From an uncultured Lachnospiraceae bacterium (GTDB taxonomy: Bacteria; Bacillota; Clostridia; Lachnospirales; Lachnospiraceae), in the NCBI GenBank assembly GCA_902796375.1, contig CADBOW010000016.1:1-25676 (forward strand): 25,676 nt of DNA, written 5' to 3'. The stretch's first letter is position 1; every line of letters begins with the position of its first letter. A model generated the notes under the pieces. It did no database searches. It was not told the DNA's origin and saw only the letters and a program-made list of their open reading frames with translations. Both the position numbers and the translations under genes were made by a program. This document shows positions 8,101 through 15,513 of this stretch, piece by piece.

Positions 8101-9702
8101 TTATAAATTCTCGATCAGACCCATGACTCTGCGTCTGCCGCCTCTCAGATCATGGGAGAGAAGCTTGTCCTGGAAACGCTGTCTGCTCTCTTTGGAAAGT
8201 CCGAGATACATTTTCAGGTTACTCTCTATGATCTCATCGGCCGGATCCAGCCCGATGTAGGTGAATCCATTCTCGTTGCTTACAAATCCATGTCGCTCTT
8301 CCCGTGCATTCTGTGCCATGGCGATGGACGGGATTCCCAGCAGAGCCAGCTCATAGCCGGTTCTCCCTCTGGAGGTCACAGCCATATCGCAGCGTGTCAT
8401 CAGCTCCGGCATATTTGCCACATCATGCAGCACCTCAATGTTCGGATGCTGGTTATACTCCATCAGCTGTTCCACATTCTGCTTTGCTCTTCCCAGCACT
8501 ACGGTGAAATGCACATCCTTATATTCTTCCTTTGCGGCAATGGCCAGGATCCGGTCGGAATAATTCTTCGGATCCGCTCCTCCGAATGCCACAAATACCC
8601 GCTCAACTCTGTCCCTGATCCGGATGGGATTATACATGAGAAATGTTTTCCCGGCGATATAATACTTCTCTCCGGCCCGTACCTGGGGCAGATCACTTTC
8701 GCTGTAAAGCGCGTTGAATACCAGGTCCGCCTTCAGGATCCCCTCTCCGTCATCCTCGAAATTCACGATCTTCGCCTTCGGAAGCACCGCCTTCAGGCCG
8801 ATCATATAATCAATGGTGGTGGAAAGGATATCATTGATCAGTATGTCATACTGCTCTTCCCTGCATCGTTCAAACAGCTCTCCGATCCCGTTCACCGGGA
8901 TCAGGGTATGAGTGGTCTGACCGAAAACCGACGGATCCGTCTGGTTCAGGTCATAATAGATGTCCGGCTTGGAATAGAATTCATCCGCCAGCTCCAGGGC
9001 ACGATAGATATGTCCGATCCCCCGTTTGTTGTTTCCGTTCACATAGATGGCAACCTTCTTCTGACACAGTGCGGCTGCCACCATCTGAAGATCCTCGAAG
9101 GTATCCACATCGATGGCTTCCTTCTCGGAAACCTCAAATACGTCCACCTTCTCTCCGATCCGCGTCCTGGGAGTCACCACAGAGGCCTTGGAGATCACAA
9201 AGGCTCCGGTCTCCAGATAGCAGGGAGGAAGGTACTGCCGGTTCAGACGTTCCTTGTAGTTCGGAACCTTCTTCCCGTCCTTCTCGCCCCAGGAAAGATG
9301 CGGCGCATTGATGGCCGAGATCAGTGTATCCAGCCCCTGCTCTATGGCGTAGGCTATGGCCCGATCCAGGGTATCCACCTCGAGTGTGGGAGACGTAGGC
9401 TGCATTGTCACCACATAATCCCAGTCCACGGAACGATCCACCGCATCATCAATGACGGCATCCAGTGTCACATCATCCTGACAGAGTCTCTCGTCTCTGA
9501 TCCGGACCGATGCTCCCATCTGTCCGGCGATGATCCGCACCGCGTCCGAATCCGTAGTTACCACGGTGTCCGTGATATACTTCGATGCCAGTGCATTCCG
9601 GATGGAATAGTAAATGAGCGGTTTCCCGCCGATGATCCGGATATTCTTGTTCGGTATCCCCTTCGATCCGGCTCTTGCCGGAATAACAGCCAGAATACGC
9701 AT
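8101..9702 (-). CDS. Fused CMP-nonulosonate cytidylyltransferase and PseG/SpsG-like domain
   Basis: One 533-residue chain joins two activities. Residues 1-211 are a NeuA/SpsF-type cytidylyltransferase: the signature IPARAGSKGIPNKN (7-20) binds CTP, followed by VVTTDSD (47-53), QPTSP (101-105) and ETGAF (164-168). It would activate the nine-carbon acid as its CMP form. Residues 216-533 resemble PseG/SpsG, the GT-B-fold enzyme that removes UDP from the diacetamido sugar precursor: GIGHIYRALELA (228-239) has the catalytic-type histidine, then FGGADP (373-378) and GRTGYELALLGIP. AAGGAG lies 7 bases upstream of the ATG. The order with NeuB immediately downstream resembles spsE-F-G of Bacillus. The fused pair points to a pseudaminic- or legionaminic-type pathway rather than plain Neu5Ac, since PseG has no role in the latter. 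Confidence 0.9.
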   Translation of the reverse strand: MRILAVIPARAGSKGIPNKNIRIIGGKPLIYYSIRNALASKYITDTVVTTDSDAVRIIAGQMGASVRIRDERLCQDDVTLDAVIDDAVDRSVDWDYVVTMQPTSPTLEVDTLDRAIAYAIEQGLDTLISAINAPHLSWGEKDGKKVPNYKERLNRQYLPPCYLETGAFVISKASVVTPRTRIGEKVDVFEVSEKEAIDVDTFEDLQMVAAALCQKKVAIYVNGNNKRGIGHIYRALELADEFYSKPDIYYDLNQTDPSVFGQTTHTLIPVNGIGELFERCREEQYDILINDILSTTIDYMIGLKAVLPKAKIVNFEDDGEGILKADLVFNALYSESDLPQVRAGEKYYIAGKTFLMYNPIRIRDRVERVFVAFGGADPKNYSDRILAIAAKEEYKDVHFTVVLGRAKQNVEQLMEYNQHPNIEVLHDVANMPELMTRCDMAVTSRGRTGYELALLGIPSIAMAQNAREERHGFVSNENGFTYIGLDPADEIIESNLKMYLGLSKESRQRFQDKLLSHDLRGGRRRVMGLIENL

Positions 9703-9718
9703 ACTCTTTCTCCTTATA

Positions 9719-10882
9719 TCAGATACATTCTTTCTTATTTTCCACAGGCTTTATAAAATACGGCAGTACCAGCATGGCGATAATGATCGCCGTCATCCGG
9801 TTTGCTCCGAACATATGATCCGTAAGTCCACGGAAGCACATGGTCAGCAGGCAGGCCAGATAGATCCCTTTCCTGTTACGGACGGACCATACGAATGCCT
9901 TGAACAGCATGACGAAAAAGGCCACAAATCCTATGATTCCCATATTGGCATGGATAAACAGGAAGGAATTATGCAGATTTCCGTTATAATGTCTTACCCA
10001 GGACAGGGTTTCCAGATTGGTGCCCAGGAACAGATTCTTCAGGCTTTCTCCCAGGCTCTCGAAATACTGGGTCCAGCAGGCGATACGTCCTCCTCCGTCC
10101 AGACCCTTCTTCATGAACCGGTCCACCACATACAGACTGGAGAAATGCTCCGCCATAGCCTGGATCAGGATGAAGAATACCGGGATCAGGATCAGAAACA
10201 GTACAAATCCCAGCTTCACTCTGTCCCGTCGGGTTACCTCATCCGCCAGATATCTTCGAAGGATGACACCCCCCACCAGAATGGTAGCCGCAAGCAGTCC
10301 TCCGCGTCCGCCGGCCATAAGACAGAGCACCCAGATCACGAAGGAATGGATCATGGGGATCTTCTTCCCTCTCACATCCAGCAGACTGTAATACAGGATG
10401 GCCGGAACCAGCAGATGGATGGATACATAGTTGTTCGAGGAATCCGCATAGACCGGAACCCGGTTTCCATACAGGAGCAGCTTTACAAAAACCAGCACCG
10501 CATTCAGGTACATGGCTGTAAGATAGGTCCTCTCATCCACTCCTTCATCCAGCATCAGCGCTGCCATGAAGAAAGAAGCCATCATGATCCCGCTTTTCAC
10601 CACCGTCTGATTTCCAACCAGAAATGTGTTGATCAGACAGAGTGAGCCCGCTCCGATGGAAAGCAGAACCAACAGACGGATTCCGATGGTTCTCTTCTGT
10701 GAATAAAACAGGATGATTCCCGTAAAGATCGCCACATAGTAAAATGCACTGGTGACAGGTCCCGGAACCTGATTCACAGCTATGATCGCCAGGAAATACA
10801 TGAGAACTGCCGCCGACAATCCGAAACGGTGCAGATCCAGATATCCGTATTTTTTTGTCTTCGTTTCCGTAGTAATAATCAT
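9719..10882 (-). CDS. Wzy-like O-antigen/capsule polymerase
   Basis: This 387-residue protein is strongly hydrophobic with about ten membrane spans from residue 20 to the end. It has the low-conservation profile of O-antigen ligase/polymerase family proteins. A larger loop occurs between about residues 255 and 310 (including GGGRIACWTQYFESLGESLKNLFLGTN by position), where Wzy and WaaL proteins carry their main extracytoplasmic loop. In a Wzy-dependent system this enzyme joins lipid-linked repeat units on the outer face of the membrane. The Wzz-like partner is three genes downstream. The ATG at 10882 has only a weak ribosome site and follows the GT52 stop by 15 bases, so translation coupling is likely. 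The function is inferred from topology and context; a flippase is less likely because no MATE/MOP-like repeat pattern is seen. Confidence 0.8.
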   Translation of the reverse strand: MIITTETKTKKYGYLDLHRFGLSAAVLMYFLAIIAVNQVPGPVTSAFYYVAIFTGIILFYSQKRTIGIRLLVLLSIGAGSLCLINTFLVGNQTVVKSGIMMASFFMAALMLDEGVDERTYLTAMYLNAVLVFVKLLLYGNRVPVYADSSNNYVSIHLLVPAILYYSLLDVRGKKIPMIHSFVIWVLCLMAGGRGGLLAATILVGGVILRRYLADEVTRRDRVKLGFVLFLILIPVFFILIQAMAEHFSSLYVVDRFMKKGLDGGGRIACWTQYFESLGESLKNLFLGTNLETLSWVRHYNGNLHNSFLFIHANMGIIGFVAFFVMLFKAFVWSVRNRKGIYLACLLTMCFRGLTDHMFGANRMTAIIIAMLVLPYFIKPVENKKECI

Positions 10883-10897
10883 TCTTATCTGTTCTCT

Positions 10898-12034
10898 TTA
10901 CTTTGAATTCCGATTCAACTCTTCCTTGATCGTCCGGATCACCTGATTCAGCTCCTCCTCCGAATCCGGAATGCAGATCCGGTCCGGATCCCGATAGGTC
11001 TCCTTTGTCAGTTCGAAGAAACGATCCCGATCCTCATCATCCCCCTCCAGACGATGGAAGAGATGATACAGCAGAACGATCCTGGGCTCTTCATCCATCA
11101 GAAGCTTCGGCATGATGGTGGCCGTGGACAGCAGTGTGATCAGATTCATCTTCCCGGGTTCCGAAGCGATGCAGATGCTCTCGAAGGGCATATTCTTATA
11201 TGCATATTCCCGGATCGGATTCTCGTAGGTCCTGGTATCCCGGGGATGTCTTTTCACGATAACCCTGTCTTCTCCGAACTCCTCCTGAAGTCGGTCATAC
11301 AGCTGTACGATCTTTTTATCGTCCTTCGGCGAAAGCACAACCTCCTTCAGCGCATCCAGAATGATCACCGGTTCGCTGATCCCTTTCTCCTCCGTGATCT
11401 CAAAGACTGCGGACAAATGCTCCAGCACCACCGGATTCCGGTTAAACTTCGGAAGCTCAAACACCGGCGTCCGGTTATCCGGATGCATATTGCTGAACAG
11501 CTGCGGAGAATACATATAGTATCTTCTGGGCTTGCACATCTTTTTGTTCCTCAGGATCACCCGCTTGGACATACGGTCCGGCAGACTGATCCGGAAGATG
11601 TCCCTGTTATCGTAGCTTCCCTCTCCGTCATCATAGAAATAGACTCTTGTTTTGATCTGAAATTTGGAATAATACATCATCAGAAGGTTTGCAACGAATA
11701 CATTATGGGTGGCAAACATGGCCCTGTAGCTCCGGTTCGGGAGCAGGATCTCCCCGGCTACCTTATCGATCTGATGATACAGAGCAAAGATCCTCCTGTA
11801 CCGCTCCAGCCGTCCGGATGCGCCGCGAACATAGCGTATGGCCTTCACTCCTTCAAGGACCTGTACCGTATCAAAGATATTTCTCTTCCGGATCCGCTCG
11901 GCGATCTCATTCGCCCCCTGAAACTGCGGATCGATATAAAGGTCTGCCTTCTCCTTCCGGTCCACCGCCATACTGATGGCGGACATCACCTGGAACGGAG
12001 TGGTGCAGATATACATAGTATCCATTTTTATCAT
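10898..12034 (-). CDS. GT52-type glycosyltransferase, sialyltransferase-like
   Basis: The 378-residue protein starts MYICTTPFQVMSAIS, the typical opening of family 52 transferases (CTPxQ-like), which include the lipooligosaccharide alpha-2,3-sialyltransferases of Neisseria and Haemophilus. Further marks are YFYDDGEGSY (132-141), the strand VIVKRHPRDT with the HP motif that contacts the CMP donor in related enzymes, and ASEPGKMNLITLLSTAT near residue 300, corresponding to the SxxSTA stretch. The ATG overlaps the stop of licD (ATGA), so the two are translationally coupled. In this operon the enzyme is the obvious candidate to move the CMP-activated nonulosonic acid onto the growing repeat unit. 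The donor and the linkage are inferred. Confidence 0.8.
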   Translation of the reverse strand: MIKMDTMYICTTPFQVMSAISMAVDRKEKADLYIDPQFQGANEIAERIRKRNIFDTVQVLEGVKAIRYVRGASGRLERYRRIFALYHQIDKVAGEILLPNRSYRAMFATHNVFVANLLMMYYSKFQIKTRVYFYDDGEGSYDNRDIFRISLPDRMSKRVILRNKKMCKPRRYYMYSPQLFSNMHPDNRTPVFELPKFNRNPVVLEHLSAVFEITEEKGISEPVIILDALKEVVLSPKDDKKIVQLYDRLQEEFGEDRVIVKRHPRDTRTYENPIREYAYKNMPFESICIASEPGKMNLITLLSTATIMPKLLMDEEPRIVLLYHLFHRLEGDDEDRDRFFELTKETYRDPDRICIPDSEEELNQVIRTIKEELNRNSK

Positions 12035-12855
12035 AGTTCCAAATACTCCCTGTAGCTTCGTTTCGTATCGATCACAACATCTGCATTCAGATTCGGATCC
12101 ACCTGCTTCTCCTTCGGGGGAAGCGTCATATAATCTCCATACCTCTTGGTCAGATACTTCTCCGGTTCCGTAGGACCGTAGAATTTCCTGCCCTCAAACT
12201 CCAGAAGCTTCGGCTTGCCGAACCATTCTCTCGGATAGGTGATGGCCGAGCACAGAGTGATGTCCTCACCGTAATAGTCCAGAACCTCTTTTCCTCTCGG
12301 CACCCTAAGCAGCTTCCGCTCCATCCTCCGGATCATACGCTTCCGGACCTTTCCCCGGAAGACAGTCAGGAAGAAACCGGACATCAGCTTCGTCATCTTC
12401 CCGTGGTTCTGTGGTATATACCCTGCCACCAGAACCTTGTAGATATGGGACCTCCAGATATTCAGCAAAAGCCCAGGCTTCGTCTTTGGCGCATTGTAGA
12501 AGGGATAGATGTCGATCGCGATCCCCTGATTGAAATCCATATGCTTATATTCATCCCAGACATAGGATGTCTCCGAATCTCTCAGCTTATATGCTATGGA
12601 AATATAATTCGGATCCGTCTTTCTGGACTGTACAAAATACTTCGGTCCGAATTCCTTCTGATAATGCGTCAGCCGGATCGCATCCTTCACCGGCATGATC
12701 ACGTCGATATCATGATCCCATGGAATAAAACCCTTATGCCTCATGGCTCCGATACAGGTTCCGTAAGCCAGATAATATCTGAGGTGGTGCTTCCTGCATA
12801 CCTCATCCAGCTTGATCAGGAGATTCAGTAATACCTCTTTTCCGTCCTCCTTCAT
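12031..12855 (-). CDS. LicD-family phosphotransferase (phosphocholine or similar)
   Basis: The protein has 274 residues, normal for LicD. The family's nucleotidyltransferase-fold core is clear: YYLAYGTCIGAMRHKG (27-42) followed by WDHDIDV (46-52), with the aspartate pair expected to bind metal. A basic middle (FRGKVRKRMIRRMERKL) and a conserved end with FEGRKFYGP and YGDYMTLPP follow, as in FKTN/LicD proteins. LicD enzymes move phosphocholine from CDP-choline to surface sugars; relatives move other phospho-alcohols. GGAGG is 6 bases before the ATG. No choline kinase, cytidylyltransferase or uptake gene (licABC) is in the window. The gene shares an operon with three proteins bearing choline-binding-type repeats, which makes choline decoration plausible but not proven. 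Confidence 0.88.
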   Translation of the reverse strand: MKEDGKEVLLNLLIKLDEVCRKHHLRYYLAYGTCIGAMRHKGFIPWDHDIDVIMPVKDAIRLTHYQKEFGPKYFVQSRKTDPNYISIAYKLRDSETSYVWDEYKHMDFNQGIAIDIYPFYNAPKTKPGLLLNIWRSHIYKVLVAGYIPQNHGKMTKLMSGFFLTVFRGKVRKRMIRRMERKLLRVPRGKEVLDYYGEDITLCSAITYPREWFGKPKLLEFEGRKFYGPTEPEKYLTKRYGDYMTLPPKEKQVDPNLNADVVIDTKRSYREYLEL

Positions 12856-12871
12856 TTACATCCTCCATCCT

Positions 12872-15358
12872 CTACTCAAAACACTGATGAATCAGTTCGA
12901 TAATGATATTCTGTTCCTCAGCCGTCATCTTATTGTCACTGGGAAGGCAGAGTCCCCGTTCGAAGATATCCTCTCCCACGATGGGATTTTCGGCTTCGAC
13001 GATATATGCATTGCTCTTTGCCCGTCCGTTTCCGTTTACCGTGATAAACGGATGATTCTGATAGATCGGCTGCATATGCATGGGCTTCCAGATGGGACGT
13101 CCTTCTGCATTGTACTTCGCCAGCTTTTCCAGAATTTCCGTAGGACAGCTCTTTCCCGGTTCCGTGTGATAAAGCACATCATGATCGCTCCGGACCTGAC
13201 GGCTCAGGGCTTCCCGCCGAATCGTGAAACAGGACAGCCAGAAATTCGGCTCCGCGCATGCTTCATAGGGGTTCATATCCACCGGCAGATCACTGAGGCC
13301 TGCCTTATACCGCTGGTAGATCTCCTTCTTTCTGGCTATATGCTCCTCCAGATACGGGATCTGTCCCCGGATCACCCCGGCGATCACATTGCTCATACGA
13401 TAGTTGTATCCCATCTCCTCGTGTTGATACCAGGGAGCATCCTCACGGCTCTGGGTCGACCATTTCCGTACTTTATTCGCCACATTCAGATCATCGGTCA
13501 GCAGCATGCCGCCGCAGGATCCGGTAATGATCTTATTTCCGTTTGCGGACAGAACGCCGGCCGGTGTTCCGAAGCTTCCGGTCTGGATCCCCTTATAGGT
13601 GGCTCCGAAGGACTCTGCCGCATCTTCAACGATCAACGCATTGTGCCGTCTGCAGACCTCCTTCAGTTCATCCATCTTCGCGGGAGTTCCGTACAAATGT
13701 GCCAGCACCACCAGACGAACCTCCGGATAGATGCTGAATGCCTTCTCCAATGCCACCGGATCCATATTCCAGGTGTCATACTCGGAATCGATGAATACGG
13801 CCTCGCCGCCCTCATAGGCCACCGGATTCACCGTGGCGTCAAATGTCATATCACTGCAGAAGACCTTCTTTCCGGCCAGGGATCCGCGAACAGGATCCGC
13901 CGGGCCGTACAGCTCCTCGGCTGCGATCTTAATGGCCAGATGCAGAGCCGCAGTTCCTGCAGACAGACCGACGCAGTACTTTCTTCCCACCTTCTCCGCC
14001 GTAAGCCGCTCTACCTCGTCGATATTCTCTCCCACGGTAGACATCCAGTTTGTGGCAAACGCCTGCTGCACATATGTCATCTCCGGTCCGTGCATGGTGG
14101 GGGAGGACAGCCAGATCTTCTTCTCAAAGGGCTTCAGCTCCGGCTTCTTCTTCGGCGTGGGAGTCAGGCCCAGCACCTTACCGAAGCATTCGATCACGAA
14201 TTCCTGCTCCTCATCCGTCATGCGGGTGTTCAGCGGCAGTGTGATCTCATTTTTATACTGATTGTAGGAATTCGGATAATCCTTGATATCAAAGCCCATC
14301 TCCCGATATGCGGTATACATGGGGAGGGGTTTATAATGCACATTTAAGGCTACGCCGAAGCGGGACATATCTATGATCAGCTGGTTCCGGCGCTTCTCAT
14401 CGATCCCGTTCACCCGGACAAAATACAGATGCTTACTGGAGTTCAGTGATACCTCCGGTGTCTGGATCACCTGAACCGGAAAATCCTGAAATGCTTCATT
14501 GTAGCGGTTCACCAGATCCTGACGCCGCTTCAGGGTGTCGGAATACCGCTTCAGCTGGGACATTCCCACGGATGCCATCACATCCGTCATATTGCATTTA
14601 TAGGCAGGCTTCAGAATGTCATACTCCCAGCCGCCCAGCTGTGATTTCTCCAGTGCGTCCTTGCTCTGTCCATGCAGTGTCAGGATCATCAGTTCCCGAT
14701 AGATACTGGAATCGGAGATCCCGGGGATACTGCGCCATACCAGTGCGCCGCCCTCCGCGGTAGTCAGATTCTTTACGGCATGGAAAGAAAATGCGGTAAA
14801 ATCTGCGATCTCTCCGCACATCTTATCCTTATATCTCGCACCCAGGGCATGGGCCGCATCGGAAACCACGGCTATCCTTCCGATCCGTTCCTGCATCCTG
14901 GTCCTTGGATGAAACAGGGATTTCTTCTTCTCGACGATCTCAAAGATCCGGTCATAATCACATACGACGCCGGCCAGCTCCACGGGAATGATCGCTCTGG
15001 TATTCTCCGTAATGGCTGCTTCCAGCTTGTCATAATCCATAACATAGGTGTCCGGCTCCGTGTCCACCAGTACGATCTTCGCACCCACATGGGTGATCAC
15101 GCTTGCACTGGAGGTAAATGTATAGGCTGAAGTAATAACTTCATCCCCTTCTCCGATGCCCAGCACACGAAGCGCCATCTCCAGGCAGGCTGTGGCAGAA
15201 GCAAGACATACCGCTCTGGGTGTATGAACATATTCTGCGATGGCGTCTTCAAATTCCTTGGTCCTGGGACCGGTTGTGATCCAGCCGGAACGCAGGGTCT
15301 TGGCAACTTCAATAATATCTGTTTCCCGGATGTCCGGGGGTGAAAAAGGTATCTTCAT
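12872..15358 (-). CDS. Tandem fusion of two DegT/DnrJ/EryC1-type sugar aminotransferases
   Basis: A single 828-codon frame encodes two complete PLP-dependent aminotransferases that differ in sequence. Domain 1 (about 3-398) has TFTSSASV, VSDAAHALGA with the PLP-binding Asp167, and SFHAVKN with the Schiff-base Lys196. Domain 2 (about 412-828) opens with IWLSSPTMHGPEMTYV, typical of PglE/LegC-like enzymes, then VEDAAESFGA (Asp579) and SANGNKIITG with Lys609. A short proline- and lysine-rich linker (TPTPKKKPELKP) joins them. These enzymes add an amino group, often at C4, to nucleotide keto-sugars made by 4,6-dehydratases. The ATG at 15358 has AAGGAG six bases upstream and is the first gene of the operon. 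Both sites look intact, so two amination steps, or one step on two sugars, are likely. Confidence 0.93.
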   Translation of the reverse strand: MKIPFSPPDIRETDIIEVAKTLRSGWITTGPRTKEFEDAIAEYVHTPRAVCLASATACLEMALRVLGIGEGDEVITSAYTFTSSASVITHVGAKIVLVDTEPDTYVMDYDKLEAAITENTRAIIPVELAGVVCDYDRIFEIVEKKKSLFHPRTRMQERIGRIAVVSDAAHALGARYKDKMCGEIADFTAFSFHAVKNLTTAEGGALVWRSIPGISDSSIYRELMILTLHGQSKDALEKSQLGGWEYDILKPAYKCNMTDVMASVGMSQLKRYSDTLKRRQDLVNRYNEAFQDFPVQVIQTPEVSLNSSKHLYFVRVNGIDEKRRNQLIIDMSRFGVALNVHYKPLPMYTAYREMGFDIKDYPNSYNQYKNEITLPLNTRMTDEEQEFVIECFGKVLGLTPTPKKKPELKPFEKKIWLSSPTMHGPEMTYVQQAFATNWMSTVGENIDEVERLTAEKVGRKYCVGLSAGTAALHLAIKIAAEELYGPADPVRGSLAGKKVFCSDMTFDATVNPVAYEGGEAVFIDSEYDTWNMDPVALEKAFSIYPEVRLVVLAHLYGTPAKMDELKEVCRRHNALIVEDAAESFGATYKGIQTGSFGTPAGVLSANGNKIITGSCGGMLLTDDLNVANKVRKWSTQSREDAPWYQHEEMGYNYRMSNVIAGVIRGQIPYLEEHIARKKEIYQRYKAGLSDLPVDMNPYEACAEPNFWLSCFTIRREALSRQVRSDHDVLYHTEPGKSCPTEILEKLAKYNAEGRPIWKPMHMQPIYQNHPFITVNGNGRAKSNAYIVEAENPIVGEDIFERGLCLPSDNKMTAEEQNIIIELIHQCFE

Positions 15359-15364
15359 ATGATG

Positions 15365-15403
15365 CTCCTTCTTTCTGATTGCATACTTAGTCGGATTATA
15401 TCA
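15365..15403 (-). promoter_or_regulatory. Extended -10 promoter and ribosome site of the polysaccharide operon
   Basis: On the minus strand TATAAT (15395-15400) is preceded by TGA (15401-15403), a perfect extended -10 element, with start expected near 15388. No good -35 is seen. AAGGAG (15365-15370) lies 6 bases before the ATG at 15358. The unit begins here because a hairpin terminator stands just upstream. Confidence 0.65.
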
Positions 15404-15457
15404 TATTCCCGCCCGAAATGCACGAATTTTACAATTTCATATATCGTGCCGCGCAGA

Positions 15458-15496
15458 AAGAGTGCCCGTGGTCCTTCCCGGGCCACGGGCACTCTT
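15458..15496 (-). terminator. Hairpin terminator after the dehydratase gene
   Basis: A 14-base perfect stem (AAGAGTGCCCGTGG with its complement, 15458-15471 and 15483-15496) around an 11-base loop begins 17 bases after the dehydratase stop. The T-run after it is short (TCTTTCTG), so efficiency is uncertain. It could also work on the plus strand. Confidence 0.75.
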
Positions 15497-15513
15497 CCTG
15501 AGGCTGCACTTTC

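Noticed and set aside
8152..9756. 534-codon plus-strand frame opposite the cytidylyltransferase fusion
   Set aside because: It is the antisense shadow of a gene whose motifs are clear, its product is His/Ile-rich without any domain, and it extends into the neighbouring gene.
12812..14347. 511-codon plus-strand frame opposite the aminotransferase fusion
   Set aside because: It is an antisense shadow caused by codon bias; both catalytic lysines and the full fold are on the minus strand.
12872..15358. Possible artefact joining two separate aminotransferase genes
   Set aside because: The frame is open across the linker, which has a plausible proline- and lysine-rich sequence, and no internal ribosome site with a start is evident. 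Kept as a real fusion, though raw reads would settle it.
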